A stretch of 64,000 nt of DNA from Galerina marginata (Eukaryota > Basidiomycota > Agaricomycetes > Agaricales > Galerinaceae), in assembly GCA_023014335.1 (NCBI GenBank), contig JAECYW010000003.1, positions 3,100,001 through 3,164,000 of the forward strand, given 5' to 3'. Positions within the stretch are counted from its first letter, which is position 1. Each line of letters starts with the position of its first letter. The translations under genes were made by a program, and so were the position numbers. Below, in pieces: positions 54,360 through 64,000 of the stretch. The notes under the pieces are model-generated. The model saw only the letters and a list, made by a program, of their open reading frames with translations. It ran no database searches and was not told the DNA's origin.

Positions 54360-54940
54360 TCAAAAGAGCTGATTGAATTGAAAATCACCGAAGATCTGGT
54401 GGTTCAGTGGAAAACCTACCGAGCTCAATTTCTTCCTGGGTCCAAAGAGCTGGTAGAGCGGCACGAGCAGCTGGACATGTTGGCCTTGCTATCCTACTGG
54501 CAGAACCTTCGGCCTACACAACTATCCTTGATGAGCACGGGAGAAGAATAATCAGCAAAAACAAAGGGAAAGAAGCTAAAAAACCGAACTCACCAGACTA
54601 GGAAACGTCGAAGGCTAAGCGCGACTACGGGATTGTACACCGTAGTCGTCGGGGGTCCGTAACTGGGAAACATGACGCTGTTCTTCTGCGTGCTTGTCCA
54701 GCTATTGATCAAGAAGCAGCAGACGAGGGTCTCTTGAATTTTGTTCAAAGCGGTACCTGTCGGCGTCAAGTATAAAAACCGAATGTCAAAACAATGGACG
54801 AGCTTGACAGCTGGCGGCGTGGAGTGAAGGCGCGCGACTTCCCATATCCTGTTATCACCGCAGAGGCCATCCTACCGGAGCAACATATCTGGACAATTGC
54901 GAGTGCGGTGCCAGTTCAGACTAAAAGCAAGCTCTCATAA
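54360..54940 (+). pseudogene. RecQ-like helicase C-terminal relic
   Basis: Three fragments in shifting frames follow the order expected for agaricomycete RecQ-like helicases. The first, WVQRAGRAARAAGHVGLAIL followed by EPSAY (54430-54520), is motif VI. The second is DEGLLNFVQSGTCRRQV (about 54720-54775). The third is ELDSWRRGVKARDFPYPVI (from about 54798). The first matches the Q-R-GRAAR arginine-finger motif. Stops and frame changes separate the pieces, and motifs I-V are missing. Recognition is by motif; it is clearly a dead fragment. Confidence 0.5.
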
Positions 54941-55299
54941 CTTCTTGGTGCCGAAAGAAATGAGGATAACGTTAGAGACGAGTCAGTTACCACAAGAAAA
55001 AGGCAGAAAACAGACCTCTCTGTTCTCTAGGGCCCTCATCCGACACAACCCACACAATCAACGTTCCAACTTTCAAACTACATGCATCACAGCATGTTAG
55101 GTCAACTAACACAGCCGGCCTTTGGTTCATTTCAGATTTCCTTGACTGGTGGTTCTGTAGCGGCATCCATTAGTACTTTAGTAGATGACGAGAATTCTTC
55201 TGGCGATGAATTAGATGAAGTGGACTGACCTGTAGATGGAGTTGATGAAGCCATAACTTGAAATAATCACTGATCGCTTGTCATCAAGGCCGCGTTGTC
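54941..55299. other. Gene-free stretch
   Basis: Nothing recognisable before the duplicated promoter/leader module. Confidence 0.4.
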
Positions 55300-55609
55300 C
55301 AGGATATCATCCGTACACTCAAATTGCCGAGCGTTTATAACATTGATTTTTGCACCGCCACCTACAACCAGCGTCTATCGCGAATGACTTCATTCTAAAA
55401 TAACCCACCCACTCCCGCGACCATCGACGCTTATTCGTGACTTATAAATCGTAACCTCATCGTAACGCTCTTCTCACTCACACCTTGCACTTCACCACAA
55501 CCATCCATCGCGCTTGCTCTAATCCTTCGGAGCCTCAAACACAACAAAGTAAGTTGACATTTCTACTCTTATGTAGTACCTTCCTTTACCTTGAACTTCA
55601 ACGACTAGA
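55300..55609 (+). promoter_or_regulatory. Duplicated promoter/leader module, copy B
   Basis: About 85 percent identical to 31630-31901, including the leader intron (donor GTAAGTTGAC at 55549, acceptor CTAG at 55608) one base before the ATG. It has an extra segment of about 33 bp with TATAAA at 55443-55448, roughly 100 bp before the leader donor, a better core-promoter position than in copy A. Confidence 0.65.
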
Positions 55610-55991
55610 ATGTCCGGTAACCCAAAAATCACTCGGGCTCTCGCCAACCGCGTCGCAAACTTCCCGCGACTCTGTCATCACGCACCGTGCTTCGTGAAGT
55701 ATAGGGTAAATGGGAGGACCGTGAAGAGGCTTGCGCGATACAAGGACGTCGCGTGGATAATACTCAAGGGAAAGCCGGTGAGTTTTAGTTCGTATGTCTT
55801 CGACACTTGACTAATACATCGCATTCCAGACAGTCATAGGCCATACTGTCCGTGTTGCCGGAGTTCAAGTGCACGTCGAAATTGGTAACACGATCCCCCT
55901 TCAGTGAGTCTTTATCTCTTAACTTAATGTTCAACACTCCCTGATATCGCTTAGCAAATACTGCGCCCAGTGCAACAAAGAGAAGCTTTAG
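55610..55991 (+). CDS. Small three-exon gene B with duplicated 5-prime module
   Basis: Exons 55610-55777, 55830-55903 and 55955-55991 (introns 52 and 51 nt) give 92 residues, all in phase. The N-terminus MSGNPKITRALANRV is shared with gene A. The middle is basic (KYRVNGRTVKRLARYKD), then come a beta-like stretch (HTVRVAGVQVHVEIGN) and a CAQC motif at the end (KYCAQCNKEKL). No family is recognised. A shared leader intron and start with a diverged body indicate an old duplication with fast protein evolution, or exchange of the coding body behind a common promoter. Confidence 0.5.
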
Positions 55992-58001
55992 CGGTGTTCG
56001 GGGATTCGGACAATTAAATATGTAGTTCTTGGGCGAACGATAGCCGTATATTTTGTGCTCTATTTACGTTGATGTAATCGAGGGTTTGACGCCTCCTCTA
56101 ATCAACTGAAAGAATCGAAGGATTGAAAAGGATCAAAAATTCTCCAAGATGTGAATGCCAACTCTGCAGAATCAAACTCTCAGTAGTCGGGTTCACTCAC
56201 TCAAGAGAATTGAAATCGAGGCCGATGAATTCCTGGCGGCGTCAGACACGGAATATAATACTAACAGTATTACCAAGTCTGCAGAAAACAAATCATCAGT
56301 CGTCGATTTTACTAACTCAAGAGAATCGAAAATGAAGCCGTTAAATTCCTGGTGGCATTAGACACGGAATCTAATGCTACAGTTATTCTGTCATCACTCA
56401 TACCATCAACGACTATTATGCCTGTCATTCTAAAGTTACACTAGGCGCCAAAAATAAAAAAAACTGACGCCGTCGTATCTAACTATAGATCTAACAAATT
56501 AAAATCGTCAGAACACGTGAATCGAATTGTTACGGATCATCGATCATCACTCAGTTTCAGAGTCCGAATTGTATAATCCGAGGGTCCGAAACGAGGTCAG
56601 TTATCATGCCCAACTCACACGCCTCAATGAAATCCTACCGAGTTTTGTTTTCCAAGTATCTCACGTAGATGTCCGGAGATATTTCCTACTAGTAGTATGG
56701 GTTTTTGCACTCTTTGTAAACTTGGACTTTAGAGTCCTGCGAAGCATTGGCCGTCACACCCGCACGTAATGCAGTGAGCTGCGATTCGCGAACTGACTGG
56801 TCGCGAGTTTAAATAATTCCCTTTAATTCCTTTCGCCAGGGCCCGGCCAAGTACTTAACAAGTACAGGACCAGTACCTGCTAAACATTTTTTTTATTCTG
56901 AAAGGTCCAATTTTTGTTTTTATCCCTTGGTATCTGAAAAGTGATGGAAAGAGTTTACGTTGATTATTGTCTTTTGGATTTATGAACATTGTTTTCTGGA
57001 CCTTGAATACTTCTCGTTGAATTGAGGTAAGTTTAGGAGTTCTTTCTCCATCCCTGAGAATAGACAGAAAAAGCCAAAATATTATGGAAAGAGAAATAAT
57101 AAGTTACAATTAGTTTTTTCCCTCTGGAAACAGAAAATACTCTATACAAAATTCCAAGACAGATTTTGGATGAAGGACATATGAATCCTCCAAGCGAATT
57201 TATCAGGTCTTGAAAATGCTCAATAAATTAAGTCCAAAAATTAGATAATTCAAATGATATGTTGCCTGTCAACTGACGTTGATTGGTTGATCCAAAAGAT
57301 CGATCCGTAAAAAGCATTATTAAATTAAATTACAATTTATAACTGCTTGCACAGTTTATGGTTCGCAATAAAGTCATTATTTTTAAGTGGTTGAAAAACA
57401 CCTTTTTCGTCACTCAAAATGTGCTTTTGCGTCCAGTGTAATGAGACTTTGGCTTGACGTGTGGAAAGTCGGGAGTCTTTTGGTGTTGGTACTAAACTTG
57501 CTTAAGGTACTTAGATAGCTACACCTTGTTTTCTCTGCCTTGCGCTGGAGTGGCAGCAAGGTGAAGTACTGGCAGCGACAAGGTGTTCTCATTCACTGTA
57601 TTGGTCATTAAAATTTCATACCCTAGGTTTGAGTGCAAATTTGAGCATTTGAACACAGTTGACCAGTCTCTGTCACGTTGTATTACCGGCAACTAAAACT
57701 TTGTAATGAAGTTCCAAAAAGACTACATTTGAAATTGTAATGATTGTGACCGGTTACACTGCCTTCTTAAATGTCCGACTTTAGTACAAGACCCTCTCAC
57801 GTTTCACGTGTGAGGGTTTTGTGTCGAGACTAGAGGACAATCGGTGTTTGCAAACCTCCGCTCGAACATGAGAACTGTCATAGTATATCAGGGCGCCTAT
57901 CTATCTGACGCCCGTCCGCAGATCCTCTATATATCCGAAGCTGCTACCCAGGACTCGGATGCTTGACTCTCAGGACCCTTCTTTGACCAACTTCATCCAC
58001 C
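55992..58001. other. AT-rich gene-free stretch with a short tandem repeat
   Basis: At 56180-56400 a unit of about 117 bp (TCACTCACTCAAGAGAATTG ... TAATACTAACAGTATT) is repeated twice with about 80 percent identity. From 56880 to 57700 the DNA is notably AT-rich, with no gene. The end is the promoter of the CorA-like gene. Confidence 0.45.
57927..57934 (+). promoter_or_regulatory. Probable TATA box
   Basis: CTATATAT lies about 70 bp upstream of the ATG at 58002. Confidence 0.35.
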
Positions 58002-59862
58002 ATGAGCAAAGGCAATCTCTTTTCGCACCCGGAAATCGAGTCGAGGGCATCGCTTCCTTGCGTTAACAGGACGACGTATGGACAGAAAACCTGCCTCGAT
58101 CTTCTTGAGGTTTATCCTCACAGAATCAGCTGGAAGGAGAGGCTTGACCATGCCCAGCTCCTGCGTTACTTTCGAGTATGTTCTACGGTGCTGCTTCTAC
58201 AGACTCTTTCTAACCTATCACTTGTCGGCGTCAAGGAAGAAAAACTCGAACATCAATATAATCCCGCCCAAGAGCACCCGCTTCGAATCTTGTAAACATA
58301 TCACTCACTTTCTCTACTCGCTGGCTTTCTGACAGACGTCCAGCTTCGTAGAAGAATTGAATTTCGGAGTAGAATCCTGGCCATCGGATTCTGACTCCCA
58401 GTCAACAGCGTCCTGGTTGCACGACCATTTCGGCGTCAGCCCGCTCTTCCTGGATTGCCTCAAATCTCCCAAACACAGCGTGACGATAGGAAACGCGTCT
58501 TTCATCAGGCGAGAGCAAGGCAGACGCGTGGCTTTGGGTACTTATCTCTATCCTCACACAACTCCAATCACAATCTAATCTACCAATGCGCATGCAGATG
58601 GCATGTACAGATACTCGCCTGACCTCTCAACACCGCCTGAACGACCTCGGCCGCCTGTGCATGTCTGGTTCTCTCAGTGCCTGGCTAGCGATCGCGGGTC
58701 AACCTACATCATCCATCACTGTCCCGAAGAAGCGAAACAACACATCATCTCATGTGCTAATGGGCCCAACTTCCCGTTACTCTTACGACCTTTGGCTATC
58801 GACATGTTTTTGGCCGAAGATTGCATAACGAAATGGACGCAACGGGTAGCGCAGACACGCAATGAACTACTGGAATACGTACGTGGCCGTTATTTTATTG
58901 ACGCGCAATAAATTCAAACAAACAACCATTTCTCAGGAAAAACCTCTTCCCGATGAGCTGGACTACGACATCACAGCAAAAGCAGTCGAGAAGCTGTATC
59001 AAGTGTCCCAGCTCTTCCAGATCATCCGCGACATCCTCACCGACGTGCAAGATCAATTCAACTTCCTCGTCACCACCCTCGCGCACCACCACGATTGCAA
59101 AAGAGCAGCCACCTTCGGGTTCAATTCAAGTTTACCATCGGATGGCTCGGATTCACTCAGCGACATCGACACGTCCGTCGACGAATCTCTCGCCTTTTTA
59201 TGCTCGAAGAACCAGATCTTAAAACGCTGGGTCCTGAACTACACGGAGCGCACACAAGTGCAGATCAACCGTTTCTTCAACCACGCGACGCAGAAAGACA
59301 GCGCGATCAACTTGGATATCTCAAAGCTTACTTCCGAGATCGCGGTGTCCTCCCAGCGGGACAGTTCAGCCATGATCACGTATGTCCATCTCTATCTCAT
59401 TCATTCCCCACAATATCCCGTGGCTGACTGTCACGGCTTTCGCTCAGGATGGCAGCCGTCACGATGTTCTTCCTTCCAGGGACCTTTATGTCGGTAAGTA
59501 CCCCACTTCAAGTATACCCCACCCTTTCTTTCATACTCATTCTAAATAAAATAAACAAACAACAGGCTCTCTTCAGCATGGTCTTCTTCAACATCGAAAC
59601 CAACCCCGCCGGGCAGGTCGTCTTCTCAGTCGCACCGCAGTGGTGGATCTTCCCAGTCGTCACTATCCCACTCACCATCCTCGTTTTCCTCGTCTGGATT
59701 GTTTGGATGCGGATAAGGGACCAGAGAAGGAGGAGCGAAGTCATACTCGCTACAACTTCAAGGACTGAAGTGATGACCAGTGGAGAGTCGGAGAAGAGGT
59801 TCCGTAGCCCTTTGTCTCCGGTTAGGTCCTTTGGCAGTGAGAAAGGCCCCAGGGGAGTGTAG
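58002..59862 (+). CDS. CorA-like two-helix membrane protein without the GMN signature
   Basis: Well-supported exons are 58336-58537, 58598-58878, 58937-59379, 59448-59493 and 59566-59862, all in phase. The start ATG 58002 and first exon (to about 58156) are likely; how it joins 58336 is unresolved. Domain order: an N-terminal cytosolic part (LHDHFGVSPLFLDC, HVWFSQCLASDRG); a long helical stalk (KAVEKLYQVSQLFQIIRDIL ... LNYTERTQVQINRFFNH); then helix 1 MAAVTMFFLPGTFMSALF and helix 2 WWIFPVVTIPLTILVFLV. The placement and the LPGTF motif match fungal CorA-like transporters. The pore GMN tripeptide reads SMV (FSMVFF), so Mg2+ selectivity should not be assumed. A basic and Ser-rich tail follows. 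Confidence 0.6.
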
Positions 59863-60262
59863 TTGGTCCGTATGAATCTAACGACGCTGTGGAATCTTTC
59901 GAGGGGCATTGGTCATTATTATATCATGTTGGACAAGACTGTTACAACAGGATACACCGTGAAGTATGCAATATGTATATTTTTTGGGCATGAAGCTGTA
60001 ATCTGGATGTGTGGCAAACTTGATAATAATGCATGATGAGATTCCAAGAACAAAGCAATGTGGTATGCAGATGCAGCGGTCCGAGTCCAAGAAATAATCT
60101 AAATGAACCAAATAATGGGTTTTGGGTTGAAGAAGAGGGTGCGAATGAATGTTCGTTATCGTTGTTTATAAGTAGCCGGGACGGAAGATGCCAAAATTCG
60201 ATGAAGATGCGAACATGCACTACGAACCAAGACGATAGAAAAACTAACACCAAAAAAAAACA
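59863..60262. other. Convergent intergenic region
   Basis: The 3-prime ends of the CorA-like and DUF4048-like genes face each other. No further gene is seen. Confidence 0.5.
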
Positions 60263-63200
60263 TCACCAGTTCCACTCATCCTCCTCCGCATCTTTCGTAG
60301 CAGGCTGACTCGGCTTAGCAGGCACCTTCAACACGCGTGTAGCTTGAGCTTGAACCTGAGCGGGAGCAACCGGCACAGGAGATAGCGACACTGGTACCAT
60401 AACAGGCGCCGTCATCTTGTTCTTCGAGCTCGAGCCGACCCGCATCGACATGCGCACCGTGCTATCTGCATCCCCATCTGCGCATGCGGGCCCTTGGTGC
60501 TGGTCTGCACCGCTTTCGCCGAAACTCTCGTCGTCAGAGTCATCGAGCAGAGAGGTCTGTGGACTCTTGGGTTTGGAATCGGACTGGGCTTTGGAGGATG
60601 ATGTGTGGCTATGGCGATGGCTCTGGAAGGCGTTGGAGGAAAACGGGGACGACGCGGAGGTGGATGTATGCGGTTGAGGTTGACATTGAGGTGAACAGGT
60701 CGATGATGAAGACGACGCAGTGTCGGCGGTTGAAGGAGAGGCCAGCGCAGAGAAGATGCTCTGCTGCATGTCCGATAGAAGGAGAGAGGCGCGCTTTTGG
60801 CTCTTCGTGAATCTAAAAGAAGATATGGATAAAGTTAGGATAACGATGAACAGGGTAGCAAAACGAAGAAAACAGACTAACGTCGTGCTGCCCTTGATTT
60901 CACCCCACCGCTTGCCTACAGTGCCAGCCCAGGAACTCATCTGCTGCGCAGACGGCGTGGCCATGCTCATCGTCGCCAGCCCCGGGATGGAGGACATCGG
61001 CAGCGCGCCAGATGCGGTTGACCTCGCACTGGCACTGGCACTGGCAGTAGTAGCTGAATGACGCGGGTCTTGATTCAGCGACGACAGTGTTGAAGCACTA
61101 GAAACCGAATTCGTCGTGCTAGTGCTCCCAAAGGTATCCTTCACCTTCACCTGCGCCTGCGCCTGACTCTGGCTCTGGCTCGCACTCTCGTCCCACCCAT
61201 CGTCCCAATCAAACTCCTCCGGGTCCACCGCACTCTCCTTCTCCTTCTCCTTATTATCCGACAACACCAACCTCTCCACTCGCTCCAGCTCCTTCCGCTT
61301 CCCCCGCGCGCCCCTCCGGAAGGCAGGGTTCGGGCTCATAGTCGGCGTCGCGCCGGTATCATGCACCATCAGCACCTGCTCATTTTCATTCTCCTCTTCG
61401 TCTCCTCCTCCACCTCCACCGATACTCGAATGAGTGAGCTGCCCATCTTCGAAATCCCCGAACTCGCTATCCGCATCTCCGTCCGTGTCTCTTTCCACAT
61501 CCGAAGCTGAAGCCGACTCCGATGCAGACGACCCCGAAACGAGAGACGCAGAAGAAGCAGACCTAGAAGCCGACTCCCTCGTCGTATTCCCAGACATGGA
61601 GGAAGACCCGCTCTCACCAGCAGACGTAACAGAAGTAGCAGTCGACCCGCTAAGGAGGGACGAGAACGTCGCGCTAGACCCAGACCCGGCGGACGTCGTC
61701 GTCGACTCAACGGAGGACTGCGATTCCTTCTGCCCGTGTCCGAGTCCGAGGCCGTCTCGGTAGTGGTTTAGCGCGTTGATGGGTCTCGGTCCGGGTGTGT
61801 GCTGTCTTTTGCCTTGTCCTTGTCCTTGTCCTTGTCCTTGTCCTTGTCCTTGTCCTTGTCCTTGTCCTTGTCCTTGTCCTATAGCAGATGTACACGCAGA
61901 TGCAGATGCGGATCCCGAGCCAAGGCGGAGAGGCAGAGGAGCAGCATGCTCAGGTTTTCCTGCCGCTCTACCCTCGCCCGCAGATGCAGGAGGGGTCGAG
62001 TAAGGAACGGTAGGCGAAGGCGGAGCAGGGCCGTTCACGTTCACGATCGACTCAAGCCCAGCAGCTATAAGCCTGCTCATGCCCTGCACGCCGCCCTTGA
62101 TGCCCTCCAGCACAACACCCGCGCCAGGGGTAGGGCCAGAGCCGTTCGTCGTCGGTGTAAGCGTAGGGAAATACGAGGACGAGGAGGGGGTGCTTGCTGA
62201 GTTGGAGTTGGAGGTGTAGGCACTTGCATTTGGTGGGAAGGGCGTGTTGGGGAACGGGGAGGAGAGGTGGGAGGTGGAAGATATGGATGTGGATGTGGAG
62301 AAGGCGGTGGGGAAGAAGGCGGTGGTGGTTGAGCTGGGAGAGAGGGCTTTTTCGAAGCCGCGGTTGACTATGCGTTCCCATTTGCGTTTTACTGTGAGTT
62401 TGATAGGAGTCAGTTTATCTCTTGGGTTTCTAAGAAGGAAGAAGGGAGAGAGAAGAAAAGGCGAGAATACGTACGTTGGAGCAGCTCAGCTTCGTGCACT
62501 GCGAGCTGGGAGCGCAGATCGAGGCATTTGGACTCTTTCTGAGCGATGAAATGGAGTAATTCCGCGTGCCTAGAAAGATGATCATGTCAATAAACGCGTC
62601 AACCAAGTAGACATAACACAACCTAAACGTACTTTTCAGCCAACGTCACAGGCGGCCTTTGCCTTTCCCTCGTCTGCGGCTGCCCAACACTCAGCCCGTT
62701 ATCCATCGACGCGTCCTGGCTCGGAAGCGCCAACAACAACGATCCCGTGCTCGACCGTTCGCCCACACCGTAACCCGGACTTCTAGGAGACCGTGGTCCC
62801 CGTCCCCCTCCTCCTCCACGCCCACCGAGAGAATGGCTCCTCGACAGCCCCACAGCAGCAGCAGCGGTGTCCTGGAAGAAAGACGTGCTCGGGTGCGCAC
62901 TCGACAGCGGCGAGCGTGATAACCCGCTATCCGTAGACTCGAATTCCCTCCTCGCATTCCCGGGATTATTATTATTAATATGATTCGACGAATGTTCGTT
63001 CGAGTTTGAGTGCGAGGATATGTACGAAATAGAAGACTGCCTCCGCGAGGGCGGGTGTTTTCTTAGTCCTGTAATAGTCGGGCTGAGAGGCGAGGGCGAA
63101 GTGGAGTCGGTCGTGGATGTTGGTTTTGAGTGGTCTTTGAGGATTTGATTTTGATGTTGATGGTGTTGGTCTTGTGAGGCGGCGTTAGCGCCATTAATAA

Positions 63201-63501
63201 CGGCAGGATTGATAGCAGGTGTTCCTGAGGACGAAGACGGGCCCGGAGACGGAGATGGGGATGGGGATGGGGATATTGAGTGCGGTGTAGAAGGCGATCC
63301 CAAAGCGCTGACGACGGAGCCCAAGGCGAGATGCAGTGGACGCGGCGCCGGTGCAGCGCTCGCTGGTGGCGAGGGCGAGGTAAGCTTTAGAGAGTGGCGT
63401 TTAGCCTTCGCTGATGTTCCGGATCCTGCAGCACTCGAGTGTCCTGAAACTGAAAGACTGCTGGGGAATGAGGATGGTGGCGGCGGAGCGCTGTCGTTCA
63501 T
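60263..63501 (-). CDS. Large Ser/Pro-rich protein with DUF4048-like coiled coil
   Basis: Minus-strand exons 63501-62633, 62569-62475, 62391-60882 and 60812-60263 are in phase (introns 63, 83 and 69 nt), giving 1007 residues. The N-terminal 280 residues are Ser/Pro-rich with poly-Asn, poly-Gly and a KRHSLKL motif. A compact helical segment spans the first three exons (VTLAEKHAELLHFIAQKESK ... VHEAELLQLKRKWERIV), the part that resembles DUF4048. A (GQ)n tract encoded by a hexanucleotide repeat, long Ser-rich acidic stretches, a short GKRWGEIKG...TKSQKRASLLLSD block and the end EEDEWNW follow. Proteins of this type are single-copy in many basidiomycetes (recognition); no biochemical role is established. 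Disorder dominates. Confidence 0.65.
61812..61880. repeat. Coding hexanucleotide repeat (CCTTGT)n
   Basis: About eleven and a half tandem CCTTGT units lie within exon 3 of the DUF4048-like gene, read on the minus strand as alternating Gly-Gln. Length changes stay in frame. Confidence 0.9.
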
Positions 63502-64000
63502 CGTACAGCTCCTATCTTCTGCTTTCTTCTAGCTTAGTGCAGCTCTATCCGAGCTTCTATAGCTAGATTTTGATGTTCCAGACAGGGCGTGGCTTGAAGG
63601 ATGATGCTGACGTCGTAGGTCGTGAAAAAGCGTACGTTGTTTTGGCGAAGGCGAAGGCGCACCGTCGTCGTCGTTTAGTTCAAAGCTTGGATGGAAGCTC
63701 GTTGATGGGATGATGAAATCCTGGTTACACCCTGAAAAGGGAACACTCAAAAGAGGCCATACTTAGCGACGAGAAATTAGAGGTATCTCTCGAGTATCTC
63801 ATAAAGGTTTATAGGCTACAAACGCGTTAGAAAGAGACTTAATCTGTGTTCGGAAATAAGGACGAGTGTGTAACAGGTAATCTCGCAAGTTGTTGGTGAA
63901 AGCGAAAAAGAGAAAGAGTTGGATATGTTATGAGCTCTACGTGCTCTGCATCTCGGACAGGCCAACTTCTATAAACCCTCCCTCCCAAGAGTGTGCATTT
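63502..64000. other. Promoter side of the DUF4048-like gene, right edge
   Basis: No gene is supported. This should hold the promoter and leader of the minus-strand gene. Confidence 0.4.

Overview
The window reads as nuclear DNA of a filamentous basidiomycete, most likely a mushroom-forming agaricomycete. The evidence is many multi-exon genes with 42-84 nt GT-AG (some GC-AG) introns that splice in frame, plus family types expanded in that class: MYND fingers, membrane-tailed WD40 proteins, an alpha-kinase-type N-terminus, a DUF6532-like protein and RecQ-like debris. There are no bacterial operons, rRNA genes or CRISPR arrays. I worked out splicing by hand from reading-frame phase, and family names come from motif recognition only. 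The exact species cannot be read from the sequence.

Region by region: 1-11 kb is gene-poor and repeat-rich. It holds an inverted-repeat element with a 38-bp perfect palindrome, a small coiled-coil/zinc gene (X1), and an internally deleted LINE with a perfect 18-bp target duplication. From 11 to 25 kb lies the most striking part. It has a UIM/zinc gene, two stalkless membrane-tailed dynamin-like GTPases facing away from each other (13.3-14.7 kb minus; 18.3-23.2 kb plus), a 68-bp minisatellite between them, and X2. The right-hand dynamin gene carries a 3.56-kb Tc1/mariner element inside its fourth intron. That element encodes an intact spliced DDE transposase and an intact 7-exon second gene on the other strand.

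From 25 to 38 kb genes run mostly on the plus strand: a WD40 protein with a C-terminal membrane segment, a DUF6532-like protein, a short gene with a duplicated promoter/leader module, a truncated alpha-kinase-type gene and a repeat-associated gene, with one glycosyltransferase-like relic on the minus strand. From 40 to 46 kb come a truncated second UIM gene fused to a SWIM-finger fragment, a tandem cluster of three MYND-finger genes with the same intron position, and an F-box-like gene. From 46 to 57 kb there is a PHD-like/zinc-ribbon gene of a repetitive family, decayed low-complexity DNA, a RecQ-like relic and the second copy of the leader-module gene.

The last 6 kb look like conserved core genome: a CorA-like membrane protein converging on a large DUF4048-like coiled-coil protein. 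The left 57 kb looks like a fast-evolving accessory region shaped by transposons and by dispersed, mostly inverted duplications. No metabolic pathway is apparent.
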